Position numbers and translations under genes: made by a program. 64,000 nt of DNA from Prosopocoilus inquinatus (lineage: Eukaryota; Arthropoda; Insecta; Coleoptera; Lucanidae). Location of the stretch: NCBI GenBank assembly GCA_036172665.1, contig CM069870.1:20558001-20622000 (forward strand), written 5' to 3'. The notes under the pieces were generated by a model. That model had not been told where the DNA came from. It saw only the letters and a list, made by a program, of their open reading frames with translations, and ran no database searches. This document shows, in pieces, positions 43,560 through 54,907 of the stretch (position 1 is the stretch's first letter; every line of letters begins with the position of its first letter).

Positions 43560-45560
43560 ATTTACACATTGTACAGTGACGAACATAGAAAACGTGATAC
43601 GTTATTATTATTATTTATAATTATTATTATTATTATTAAGAACATTGTTTTTAACAGTTAACCGGACACTATTAAAGTGGAGGTCACTCAACGTCTCGCG
43701 ATCACTTTCGGCAATTTTAAAAGCTTTCGGCTGCTTTCGGTTAAAGATTTTTTTTATTTTCTTTTAATTTTTTTATTTTCTTACGAATTTCATCGGACAG
43801 GACTCGACCTCTAGTATTATTATTTTTACGCTTTTTTTTTTGAAAGAGTAAGGTAAACAAGAATTATATTTTCAACTCAATCTCAAGTGTAAAACAAAAA
43901 CAATTCAAATCGAGATAAAAATGAAAAACAAAAGATGATCAATTGATAGTTAAAAAGTAAAAACAAATCGAATAAAAATGATCTATTGATTCAATTTTAG
44001 TGAAACATTAACTCGGTCGAATAAAATAACCTAAGGCTATCGGGACTGATAATTAAAAAATCTTGTCAAAATCAAATCAAAGAAGAAACAAAAACAAAAG
44101 GCGATCAAAGTTAGAAATAAAAACAAATCGAATACTGTACGAGTACAGTGACGAATACAGAAAACGGGATACTGTTATTTATTATTATTTATTTGTTATT
44201 ATTATTTATTTATTATTATTATTGTTTATTTATTACTAATATGAGTTTTTTTTTTAAACGGGCAATCTGGAAACGTCAAGATAAGGTAAATAAAAATTAT
44301 ATTTTCAGCTCATTCTAAAGAAAATTCTAAAGAAAAAAAAATACTTCAAATCGAGTAAAAAACAAAAACAAAAGATGATCAATTGTTAGTTAGAAAGTAA
44401 AAACGAATGAAAAAGAAGAGAGCTGATGGATTGATTGCATTAAAAATTTTAATAAAATGAAGACGAAGAAGGAAAAAATAAATGTATTAAAATATAATAT
44501 AAAATTAACTATGTACAGTTCAGTAAAAACTAAAACAAAAGCAAAAGATGATCAATTGATAATTAAAAAATGAGGTCAAATGAAATCAAACCAAGGAAGA
44601 AACAAAAACAAATGACGATCAAGTGCTAGAAACAAAAGCAAATCAAATGAGATAGAATATACAAAAATTAAATAAAAATAAAAATAAAACACAGAAATTA
44701 AATAAAATTAAATCAAAAAGAGAAAAAAATAAAAGTTGGTGACATCAAAATCAAACCGATGAAGAAACAAAAACAAAAGACGATCAAATGCCAGAAATAA
44801 AAACAAATCGAATGAACAGCGAAAAGAACAACAGCCGATCAATTATGTTAAACATTAAATAAAATTAAATCAAAGGAGGGAAAAATAATAGTTAGTGATA
44901 TAGGACGAATATAAAAATTAAATTAAATCAAAATGGAAAGAATAAGCAAGAGTAGGTGATATAGGACAATGATAAAAAAATTGTAAAATAACAAATACGT
45001 CAATACGACGACCAATTAAAATTAAAATATAAAATCATGTCAAAAAATCAAACAAAAGTTGATAAACTGATAGTTAAAAAGTAGAAACAAATTTTGTTAT
45101 TATATTTTTGATGTTAATACATGTTAAAAATGTCGATCGTATTAGAAAAAAAGAACAAAGGTTTGATCGAATTAAAAAAAAAAACAAGGGTCGATTATAT
45201 CAAAAATTGAATTAAATAAAGTCAAATACAGAACAAAAAATCAAAAACGATTGCTGATGAAAGTAAAACAAGACTAAAAATTTTATAAAACGAGGTAAAA
45301 CGAATAAAATCAAGAATTTTTAATGGAAAGTTTAAACAAAAGGGACACAAATTTAAATAAAGTCAAACGGAATTAAGAGAAGACAAGAAACGATCGGTTT
45401 ATAACTTTTAAAAAAGCAAAATAATGTCAAATAGAATAACATATTGCAAATTAATGCAAAGGTAAATTTAACTCTTTTTAGTACATCAGGACGCACTTTT
45501 TAGAAATATTAATTAAATTTAAAAGGAAAAATTTTAATTATTTGTTGTGAGAGGTCGACG
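43560..45560 (+). repeat. A-rich degenerate tandem tract, unit about 170 bp
   Basis: The block ACAAAAGATGATCAATTGAT recurs with GATNATC near 43934, 44101, 44374, 44548, 44614 and 44779, many steps being 165-175 bp. AAAAACAAATCGAAT follows in several units. ATT microsatellites interrupt it near 43599-43640 and 44177-44240. The plus strand is strongly purine-rich with no open frame. Related A-rich sequence lies at 49060-49800, and a T-rich counterpart at 50570-52080. Confidence 0.65.
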
Positions 45561-45632
45561 CCTAGAAAAGATTCGGGAACCCCAGTTTTAGATTTTCACG
45601 AAAGTGATCAAGTTTTAAAAGAAGCTCTCACC

Positions 45633-46620
45633 ATATCGTAACTCTATTCCAGGAAGGCCCCCAGGCTCCAGGCCCGAAGGTTGGACTATAACACGTTCCT
45701 TCCTTTGTTTTCTTTTTTGTTATGATTCGATATGCTTCGGTCATATTTAATTTCAGGGTCAACCATATTTTGACTGTCGATTATACACAGTCACTTTTCA
45801 TGTTTTTACGTACCATCGTCCTGATTGATTCGTGACTCACACTTTCACCATCAAGTCAGTATCGATTTAGTTTTGACGTCAAACGGATGCGTTTCGTCCT
45901 CGTTTTATGAAAAAAAAAAATAACTCAACTCAACTCAACTCAACATATCGTAACTCTACTCCAGGCCCAAAGGTTGGACTGTAGCACATTCCTTCCTTAT
46001 TTTGTTTTCTTTTTGTTATGATTCGATATGCTCCGGCCATATTTAATTTCAGGGTCAACCCTTAACTATATTTTGACTGTCGATTATACACAGCCACTTA
46101 AGGCTTTTTAATGCTTTTGACGTACCATCATCCTGATTCATCCGTGACTCACAGCGCCGCTCTCACCATCAAATGAGTACCAATTTAGCCTTGACATCAA
46201 ACCTATTATGGAAAAGAAAGTAATTTAACTGACATGAGTGTAATTCTAAACTAATCTGCAGAGACGCACCCTGGTTGAAGCGTGGTTACTTCTTTCGCTT
46301 AGGAGCAAAGATATTCACTCCCATTTCACTAAATACCACCAATCGATCCCTGGTATCATTTTTGATTTTGTAGATTTCATCGAATTGTTTGGGCAAGTTA
46401 ACATTGTCTTTTGTTTGGTACCATTACTCAGGCGTTATATGATCGATTGTAGGCAAGTCTCGTTCACTTTAAGGCGATTATTTATTTGCATTCATGTTCC
46501 GATTGGTTGCAAACAGACAACAGGCAGGTTTTTTCAAGTTTTAAAGAAAGTTCCCGACTGTCGCAACTCTACTCCAGGCCCAAAAGTTGGACTATAACAC
46601 GTGCTGCGTGTGTTTAACTT
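45633..46620 (+). repeat. Tandem repeat, period about 312 bp, two and a fraction units
   Basis: ATATCGTAACTCTAYTCCAG starts at 45633 and 45945. Both units contain AAGGTTGGACTRTARCACRT, TTATGATTCGATATGCTYCG, TTTCAGGGTCAACC, ATTTTGACTGTCGATTATAC and CCGTGACTCAC-type blocks. The start block returns once more at 46560. A CTCAA pentanucleotide run separates units near 45922-45944. Unrelated in sequence to the 312-bp ribozyme units. Confidence 0.8.
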
Positions 46621-46770
46621 CGCGCTCACCTCCAGTCTTCCTGTTTACAAATTGTTCCTTGCGTTTAATACTTAATTTCAGCTCTCGAAATTATTTATTA
46701 TCAAAACAATGATAGTTACATTCAATTTACTATAATTGAAATTAACCTCCGCCCACAATAATTTCTATAT

Positions 46771-46814
46771 CCGTAGATACGTATTTCGGCAGCTAAGCTG
46801 CCATCTTCAGTACG
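46771..46814 (-). ncRNA. Hammerhead-like motif with one extra base after A9
   Basis: Minus strand: CTGAAGA, an extra T, then helix II GGCAGC/GCTGCC with a TTA loop, GAAA, a four-pair loopless helix III (ATAC/GTAT), and C17. Proximal helix I is CGTA/TACG. All invariant residues are present, but the extra base between A9 and helix II is not part of the standard core, so activity is uncertain. It has the same short helix III as the 312-bp family. Confidence 0.6.
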
Positions 46815-46955
46815 CTACCAACTTAAAAGCACTAAGAAAGATTTAAAAACTACCTAATCACACTGATAAAATCATAAAAATATTGAAGCTTTTTATGATT
46901 TTATCAGTGTGATTAGGTAATTTTTAAATCTTTCTTAGTGCTTTTAAGTTGGTAG

Positions 46956-46999
46956 CGTACTGAATATGGCAGCTTAGCTGCCGAAATACGTATCTACGG
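46956..46999 (+). ncRNA. Decayed hammerhead-like motif (right arm)
   Basis: Same structure as the left arm, but the core reads CTGAATA: the invariant G8 is replaced by T, which should abolish catalysis. GAAA (46983-46986), helix III and C46994 are intact. The right arm of copy 1 has the same CTGAATA change. Confidence 0.55.
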
Positions 47000-47081
47000 A
47001 TATAAAAATTATTGTGGGCGGAGGTTAATTTCAATTATCTCTTAAACCACAGTCTCCTTTACTATTTTAGTTCAATTTACT

Positions 47082-48660
47082 GTTTCTTCCATTTAAGTTA
47101 AACAAATTTAATTGATCATATTTAATCGTTGTTGTTGCTTTCTTTTTTTAAATAAAGTTTTGAATCTAAACTTAATTATTTTTGAACTGTTGAAATTTAC
47201 GTGCGACAAGAAAGAAATTTCTGAATACGTTTAATTTGATTAATTCTCGTTCGTGTATAACAATCCTAACCCCCCGTTCACGTTCTATTTTTGCGGTCGT
47301 ATCGTTCACATTAATTTCGGTGAGTGCTCCCCGTATTACAAACCAGTAGTTTCCACATCACCTGCTGCTGGAAATCTGAGAAAATTTGATTTCCAATCAA
47401 TTAATAGCATGCCCACCCTAATCGAATTAAATTACACCAATGTACAGGTGTGCTTTATTACTATAACAAAAGTCTCACAAAAAAAATTGTCTCTGAAATC
47501 ATAAAAGGCTTGTACAGAAAGCGCTGAAAATCGATGGAACGTGAAAGTAATATTTGTAGTTGAATTAATTAATTTTTTTTATCTATGGTGTTTGCCCAAC
47601 GGGGTTAAATTAAATTAATTAATTAATTACTAGATTTCTGTAATTATATTATTTAGTTCTTTCTCTGTAGTAATGAAATGCCTTAATTTTAAATTCCATC
47701 TACTTTATGACGTGTAGTTTGGTGGATGCGCCGCGTCGGTTACACTTCTACGCACACAAATAATAGAAACGCTTGTACGTGCGATTTAATTTAATTTAAT
47801 TGAATTTAATTGCCTTGTATACATACCTTCCTTAAATCATCACTAATTGTAAGAAAATAACGTTTTGTTATTTCGGGTTTATCCAAGACGCGCGTACATT
47901 ACATTGATTAACCAAGTACAAGGAGCTGTACTGTCTGCTTGCAAAACGTAAATTAAATGTGGTCTCTTTGAAATGTAGATTGTTAGAGAAAAAAAATATG
48001 TAAATCAAGACCAGAACCAGACAGGAACTCAGACACTTCATAAAAAAAAGTACAACGAAGAATGTATTTTTCTTTTCTAAGCGCTTGCAAATCAGAGTGA
48101 GGAATTTGTTGTACGTGTAGAGCGGAAATGTTTAAACTAAAATTACTATTCAAAGTCATTTGTTAACGTTTCATTTTAGCAAATTAACTGAATGAATGTC
48201 GTGAAGACATTAAATCAAATATAAAAATAAAATATTAAAGTTAAGAGAAATAAATACGCGAACGATCGGATATAAACCAGCACGATTTTGTTGTCATTAA
48301 GATACAGTCACATTCATCAATCATTATCATTGAATCTATAAAAGCGAAGGAAACAAAGCATAAAACATCATGAAACGAAATATGATCAAAAAAAAAGTCG
48401 GTAAAAAAAACGAAAACTAAACAAAATAAACGAGTACGAAAAAAAAGAGAAAAGGAAGAACGGCAAATTTCCGACGCGGCGGAGTGGAAAATAATCATGC
48501 CGTCATAACGTCGATAAAAAAGGAAACTCTCCTAATAAAAATGTGCTAAGTCAACGCCGTCTTCAAACAAAGGCCTGAGTCGTCGCGTGGGAATATCAAA
48601 CCTCAAGGCTTTATGCAGTGTCTGGTGACTTCGACAAAAGCGTTTCTCAGTTCCCAGAAA
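47082..48660. other. Noncoding, nothing recognised
   Basis: AT-rich. Short AATT-repeat runs occur near 47610 and 47785. The open frames at 47253-47504 (plus) and 48241-48498 (minus) show no domain; the latter is low-complexity. Confidence 0.45.
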
Positions 48661-48667
48661 TAGATAT

Positions 48668-48857
48668 TTATAAACTTTAAGTGGTGAATAGATAAAACAG
48701 CGACATCCTACGATCGCTTTTTGACCTGACATTATAGTTTTTGGTTTGCAGTGAGAATTTCGAGCGCCTCTGCTGACGAAGCCCCAAGCAGGGCTGAAAC
48801 AGCTGTACAGAGGCTGCTCGAGGTTTTCACTGCAAAAAAAATTTTATAAATATTAAG
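48668..48857. mobile_element. Diverged retrozyme-like element
   Basis: A short minus-strand arm (about 48682-48737) resembling the AAAATAGCGACATCTTAC segment is joined to a plus-strand arm holding a full ribozyme and ending GCAAAAAAAATTTT. Flanks TTATAAACTTTAAG (48668-48681) and TTATAAATATTAAG (48844-48857) match at 12 of 14 positions, a plausible aged target duplication. Sequence differs from the other copies by many substitutions, so it is older or from a sister subfamily. Confidence 0.75.
48760..48821 (+). ncRNA. Hammerhead ribozyme I, fully paired helix I
   Basis: CTGACGA (48773-48779), helix II AGCCC/GGGCT, GAAA from 48796, helix III ACAG/CTGT, and A at position 17 (48807), still a permitted H17. 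Helix I is GCCTCTG/CAGAGGC plus TCGAGC/GCTCGA with a single bulged T, so it lacks the open internal loop of the other copies. The compensated pairing in helix I despite divergence supports a real RNA structure. Confidence 0.82.
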
Positions 48858-49059
48858 GGTTAATATTTAATACTAATCAAAATTGGGATGAGTGCATGAT
48901 GCCTCTACCAAGGATGAGAAAAAAACAGATTCGATACCAACCCCTTCAGGTTCACTGAAGATCTTGAAGGGGTCGATGAACATATAGAGGAAGCTGAGGG
49001 TCGATGTACCTCTAGGAGGTCGATGTATCTGTAGAAGGTCGATGAACTGTTAGTGCTAA

Positions 49060-49800
49060 ATTAAAATAAAATAAACTTATATCGAAAAATAAAAGCGAAA
49101 AAAAGCAAGAGACGTTTAATTGATAGTTAAACAAAATTTAAAATGCCAATTAAAATGAAACGAAAGAAAACACAAAAGAACACGATGATGATGATAATGA
49201 TCAATTTACGTTTAAAAAATAAAAACAAATCAAATTAAATCATAAAGTCAAATGCGGAATAAAAAAAAAGTAAAAGATGATAATGAAATAAAAAATGTAA
49301 TTAAAAATTAATTAATTTTGTCATAACTCAAAAATTAGACCAAATATTTAGCAAGAAGAATGATCAATTAATAATTAAAAAATAAACGGAAGTCGGGTTG
49401 AAGAGAGAACCAAAAGAGATCAAACGAGCGATGACATGAAAATGTAAAATAAATTACACTGAAATCGAGGGAAAGAAAGAAAAACAAAAGAAGATCGAGT
49501 AATAACTAAAAAAATTAAAAATCATGTCGTGGAAAATCAAACAAAAGACGTTAAATTGATATGAAGAAAATTAGGTCAAAAAATTGGCCGCAAAATTAAA
49601 AAAAAATTAAAACAATCACAGATCGTCACAAGTTAAAGAAAAGAAGAAAAATAAGAGAATCGAATTTATAAATCAAATACAAAATAAAGGCAAATCGAAT
49701 CAAGAATATAGGTTTTAGAAATATGAATTAAATTTGAAAGGGTGTCGATGGAATTTTTTATTTTCTTGTGAAGGGTCGTCGCTCAAAAAAGTTTGAGATG
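49060..49800 (+). repeat. A-rich tract related to 43560-45560
   Basis: Contains TTAATTGATAGTTAAACAAA, GATGATGATGATAATGATCA and AAAATAAAAACAAATCAAAT blocks like the larger tract. No open frame. The GTCGATGAAC motif run at 48950-49045 leads into it. Confidence 0.55.
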
Positions 49801-50570
49801 AATGAAAAAAAAAGGTCAATGATTATTGGGCAGATTTTTTAAATATGTTAAAACTGACAGTTTTTTGTTTTCATGTTTTGAATCAGAAACGACGATCTTC
49901 TTTTATTTTTTGTTCATCCAAAGACGCGGTTCGTTGTCGCTTGTTTCAATTATCTTTTGTTTCTTCTGGCCCTACTAATTCTTATATGTGTAGAATCCAC
50001 GAGCGAGACTTTTATTTCTTGAACTTTTAATTTATTATTTAATTAATTAATATTTATTACACACGCCCATTAAAGTTTAATTAATTTCAGTTAATTTGTT
50101 TTCGTTTTGCGCATTACATGACGTTGGTAAATTACATTTTAAAATATTTTCATCTTTCTGTAAATTTTTATTTTTTAAATTGAAAGGAGCGCCAGCTTTC
50201 GCGCCTGCGCATTGTTTGCAGCTGAATGGAAGGGTGGAAGTCTTATGCCCGGTTTCTGAAACAATCAATAACTTTATGGAAGAGATAAATATTAATGAGA
50301 GGTAACTTTATAAAAATCATTAATTGTTTAGGTCGGTACGTCTTTACTTAATCAATAGATAAATGTTTTAAGAAATGGGTTTTAGAAGACGAAAATATTC
50401 GAACATCGTCTTCTTTAGTTTTTTGTTCATTACACTACTAGTATTGTGAAATAGTGCCTATCACTTCCTATTATGCTTTTTTTATCACATGTACATTCTT
50501 TAAATAATTAACTAATCTTATATTTAATTTTGACTCGAGCTCCTATTTTGTACATGATGCTTAAAATAAA
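49800..50570. other. Noncoding, nothing recognised
   Basis: AT-rich to mixed. Opposing open frames at about 50077-50305 overlap on both strands, with no domain. Confidence 0.45.
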
Positions 50571-52080
50571 ATGACTTGATTTGATTTGATTTTGATTTGA
50601 TTTTTGATTTTTGTTCATTCTTTTTTGTTTTTGTTTCTTGTTTTGCATTTTATTCACGGTTCGTTTCCTTTATTTTTCCCCTTTGTTTCCTAGCAGTTTC
50701 TTTTGTCTTGCAAAAGTTTTAGACAGGAGAATCGTCGTCTTTCATTTTTTCTTGTACATTCATGTTTTTTCTTTTGTTTTCGCATTTATCTTTGTTTCAA
50801 TCAAATTGGCTTTCTGCCTTTTATTTCGACTCGTTTTTGCAGTTCTCATTTGTTTTCTTCTTTTTTTGTCCATAGTGGTAGGTATTTTTTTTAATTCATT
50901 TTATACTTTTTATTCTTTTGTTCATTTTTACCTAATTGATTTTTCACATTTTATTGGTTGACTCTTTTTTACAGTTGTCTTTTCTTTTCTACTAGTTTTG
51001 TTCGTCTGGAGATTCATTTGGTTTTGGTTAATACATGTAAACAGTCGATCTTCTTTTGTTTTTTTTTCTGTTCTTTATGCTTTTGGACTATATATTTCCA
51101 TTTTGTTTTTGTTTTGTTCTTAACATCGTGGTACTTCTATTTTTTTTAATTCATTTTATGCTTTGATTTTTCTTTTGTTTATTTCTATCTAATTTATTTT
51201 TATTTATATGCTATTTATGACGGTTGACGCTTTGTGGCTTTTGTTTTTTTTACTAGTTTCCTCTGGAGATTCATATGTCTTTGGGTTTTTGGTTCATCTA
51301 AGCAGTCGATCCTCTTTTGTTCTTTATTTTGTTCCTTATGCCTTTGTACTATGTATTTCTCTTTTGTTTTTAACTCCTTTTTACAGTTGCAGTTACTCTT
51401 TTGTGTCCTACATGTTTCCTTTTATTCGCAAAAGTTTTCGACGATTTGCATTTCTTTTTTTTTCTTGTTCGCCTTAGTATCCTGGTACTTCTGCTTTTCT
51501 AAAATTCACTTTATGCTGTGATATTTATCTTTTGTTTATATTTATCAAATTAATTTTTCACATTTTATTCATCGACGTTTTTGTATGTACAGTTATCTAT
51601 TGTTTCTTGTTAGACTTTTTTTTTTTTTAATTTTTCGTCTTGAGATTAATTTGGTTTTTGTTTATCTTAGTCATCAATCTTCGTTTGTCTTTTGATTGTT
51701 TTTTTATGCTTTAGTACCTACTGTTTATTTATTTTTCTTTTCTTATAAAATTTATTTTGCGCATTGTATTGACGCTTGTTTTGTAGTTCGTCGTCTTTCC
51801 TTTGTTTTGTGTCTCATTGTTGATCTTTTGTTTTGCGCACTGTATTTCGTTTTAAAGTTTTTTTTTTATTTTATTACATTTCTACAGATTGCTTTAATTT
51901 TCTACGAATTGGTATTACCGATCCTCTTTTGTTTTTGTTTTTGTTTTTGTTCACCTAATGCCTTATATTTTCTTGCAGCTGCTGTTTTCATTTCTATTTT
52001 GTTTCAGACTATTTAGCAAGTTTCATTTGTTTCTTCTTAATTTGTTCTGATTTTTGATATACCAAATCACCGATTTTCTG
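50570..52080 (-). repeat. T-rich degenerate tandem tract, unit about 257 bp
   Basis: GGAGATTCATNTG at 51008 and 51265, with a weaker copy near 51641. CAGTCGATCYTCTTTTGTT has its GATC at 51047 and 51308, with weaker copies at 51674 and 51920. Read in complement it resembles the A-rich tracts (AACAAAAGANGATC), so it is probably the same family inverted. The long plus-strand frames rich in Phe, Leu, Ser and Val (for example 50611-50961, 51696-52016) reflect the T-rich composition and are not genes. Confidence 0.6.
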
Positions 52081-52084
52081 TTTT

Positions 52085-53770
52085 TTGTTTGTGACTTTAG
52101 AAAAAATGGCTACATTTTGTCGACAATTTGACGACATTGCCTGCAGAAAAATCTGACAACTCTGGTTATTCGAGCAGTTGGAACGAGGGTAATATTATTA
52201 AATAAAAATATCAATTATAATCTATTTTTTATTGATAGGCGGATTTTACAGATTGGTATAATTTATTACGTAACCAACAGACGACAAAAAAATATAAAGT
52301 TGACCTCAATCGTTTGCTAACTGGTTGCTATTTTAATAAAATAATAGAAAGAACAGGAATAAATGATCAATACGAGGACCACATTCTTTTGTAACTTCGG
52401 ATTTACCGCCTATCAATAAAAAATAATTTGATGTTATTATATAATCCTACCGCCTTAAATAACTCAAAATCAATTAGTTAACGACAGTATTAGGTAATGA
52501 AGCACGGCCAAATTTAATTACAGTGATGTATTGCCTATAGGCTTTTTCCTTTTTTCTTTTTTTCTTTGTAACGGGGAAATCATTTTCCAGAATGTAACCA
52601 ATACACTTACTACCCCCGGCGATAATAACAGAGCCCGTTGGCCATAAATCATCGCGTAGCTTACATTCGTGTATCACGCTATGTCATCCTTTCACACATT
52701 GTTCCCTGCTGTGCCTCTAATAATGAAATTCTTCCTGCTGATTGCATCTGGTATTGTACGTACAAGGGCCCAGGCTACGCATGGACGTTTGCATTTGCAA
52801 ATAATAGTGCATGCAGTTCGTTGTGCGCGCACAAATTCCGTTTACGGTATTATAAAATAGTATCATGAAATGAAATGATTTGCAGTTTGAAAAATTGCTG
52901 GAGAAATATTATGGAACCTCCTCAACGTAGAGGTCTTAATGATTCAGGATAATTTGACTTTTAGTGCATTTCACGTTTTAAATGTGGCTACGACGAAAAA
53001 CATACGATACTGATTATTCAGTGTTTAGTACAGAGATGGCACTGTTTTGACAACTGAGTGTAATAACGGTTTAGTTTGGCTGTAAATTCAAAATAAGTCA
53101 TTAACAATTTATTTTTTCATTTATTTCGGACTTCGGTTGGACATATGTCATCGACGTGTCCCAGGATTCCGATAGCTATACTACCCTGCATGCTTTTAAA
53201 CAATTCAATAACATTGCCAGTTCTGACAGTTCTACAAACTTAATTTACTTGAAATGATTATAGCATTTTTATTCAATACCGGCGTATATTTTATAAGACA
53301 GTTAGTTTTCCATTATAACTTCTCAGTTGTTAGTGAACCTATATAACATGTTCATGTTGTGTAGCGTGTCACATGCAAATTGTTTCGTCCTTGTCCCAAA
53401 TTTACTTTACCCGAGCGAGAGGAGAACTCTCCAGAAATTCCCATGCCAGAATCTCGAACGAGGAAAACAATTTCAGTTTAATGTGCTTGTAGTTTCGTTT
53501 AGAGGAACTAAAACGAATTTTAATTAGAATTTAAGTTCGGTAAGACAGGTGAGGCGCGCTCTTATCGCGGGGCGAACTTCGCTCCAACTCAACTTCTTTA
53601 TAATATAATTAATGATTTATAGCTGCAGGCGAAACAGTCGAGGTGGCGCTCTAGATTGGCGGCTTATATCAATTAAAATTCTCATTTGGAAGTTTGCGTG
53701 TTTGGGATTATTTCGAATTTAGGAGGCATTTTTCTCGAGCGCCGCCGTCTGCCAACTTCGGATCGAATTA
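52085..53770. other. Noncoding, with an inverted repeat at 52193-52445
   Basis: Arms containing ATTTTTTATTGATAGGCGG (about 52226-52245) and its complement (about 52396-52424) enclose about 150 bp, probably a miniature transposon. No gene recognised elsewhere. AGGTGGCGCT at about 53639 is a single instance of the AGRKGGCGCT core. Confidence 0.5.
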
Positions 53771-53772
53771 AA

Positions 53773-53845
53773 GGTCCGAAAGTTCTTCTTTCTTTACTGG
53801 TGACCGGCGATATCCTAGGAATCTGATTAAAAGAAAAAACAGATA
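53773..53845 (+). repeat. Terminal fragment shared with 56238-56310
   Basis: GGTCCGAAAGTTCTTCTTTC then ACTGGTGACCGGCGATATCC and TAGGAATCTGATTAAA match 56238 onward almost exactly, including the boundary of the ATCCTAGG composite repeat. Here only one ATCCTAGG unit is present. Confidence 0.75.
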
Positions 53846-53849
53846 TATA

Positions 53850-54905
53850 TAAGTAGGCACCATTCAAGCTATTCGGGGCAAACGATTTGGACATCGATTT
53901 CTTGCTTTTCGTGCTAAAACCATGGCCCTACTAACAAGGAAATCGAAATTCAATGTCGTAGGAATTGCTTAAAAAAAATTAGGACAAAAGGGGATGAAAA
54001 GCGAGCTTCCAATCTCCGTCCGGACATGCGTTTTACAACAGACTAAATAAAAGAATCCCAACACTTACCTGTAATTTACTATTCAAGCAGGTAGCGTCCT
54101 TTGAACAAATTTAAAGACAATTTTGAATAATAGGATTAGGTAATTTTTAGAAAATTACCTAACCTGTTTAATTGACTCTTTGTAGCTCTTTCGGAGGTGG
54201 GTCTTGAACTCCGAACTATACAAATAAATAAAATCCCTCATGTGCTACAATATACAATATTGACCACTAATTTAAATTAATTGCTACAAGAAAGAATAGA
54301 CAAGTACAAAAAAAAATTAAATGAAATTTAGTTTAAAGAAATTTTGAGAAGAAAATGTTGCATGACAATTACAATACCTTATCAGGCGGAATATTAACAG
54401 AGATTCCGGGATGCCATGGAGAGATTTTTATTGAATTCTGGACGTCGAGACTTGCTTTCCCCGCTTTTTCACACACACACTCATATTGCCCTGAAGGGAT
54501 TTCAACCGCATGGTTGATCGATTATAAATATGGATAACTATTTAATTTTGCATTTTCTCAAGCCTGGATGCGTGAATGTTCAACATTAAAAAAAATGTCA
54601 CCTTCGCTTGACTTGCAGGCGTTACAAAATTTGCTTAAGATCAGGAGCAACTTTAACAAGCTTTTAACTTTTTTAATTTGGCACGGTGGGGAAGGAAAGA
54701 ACGTAGTCGCACGGTTTCTGCGGGTATTGCGATCTTAATTATTACTGTTATGACTACAGTATCTCCTGTTAGACAAAGAGATTAAATACCACCCGCAGTA
54801 ATCAAACTAAATTAAAATTTGAAATGAAATATAAAATTAACTTTCCGAGTGTTTACATTAAATTGCAGTCGAATTCCTTCTGATCCTCTTTAACTGCGTA
54901 TTTCG
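53850..54905. other. Noncoding, nothing recognised
   Basis: AT-rich. A small imperfect hairpin (GATTAGGTAATTTTTAGAAA and ATTACCTAACC) lies at about 54134-54170. No open frame with a domain. Confidence 0.45.
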
Positions 54906-54907
54906 AC

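Larger units (their letters stand above)
46721..47081. mobile_element. Palindromic element with hammerhead-like arms, copy 2
   Basis: An 11-bp exact duplication TTCAATTTACT (46721-46731, 47071-47081) flanks inverted arms meeting near 46888. The left arm ends, read outward, at GGTTAATTTCAATT; the right arm is longer, ending at CTCCTTTACTATTTTAG. In copy 1 at 17.8 kb the left arm is the longer one, so the two end points are the same but swapped. The unit between the centre and the outer ends contains the ribozyme-like motif described next. No coding sequence. Confidence 0.85.

Noticed and set aside
50611..52016. Series of open frames rich in Phe, Leu, Ser and Val resembling membrane proteins
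   Set aside because: They follow from the T-rich tandem repeat, occur in two frames at once, and have no defined domain or conserved start.
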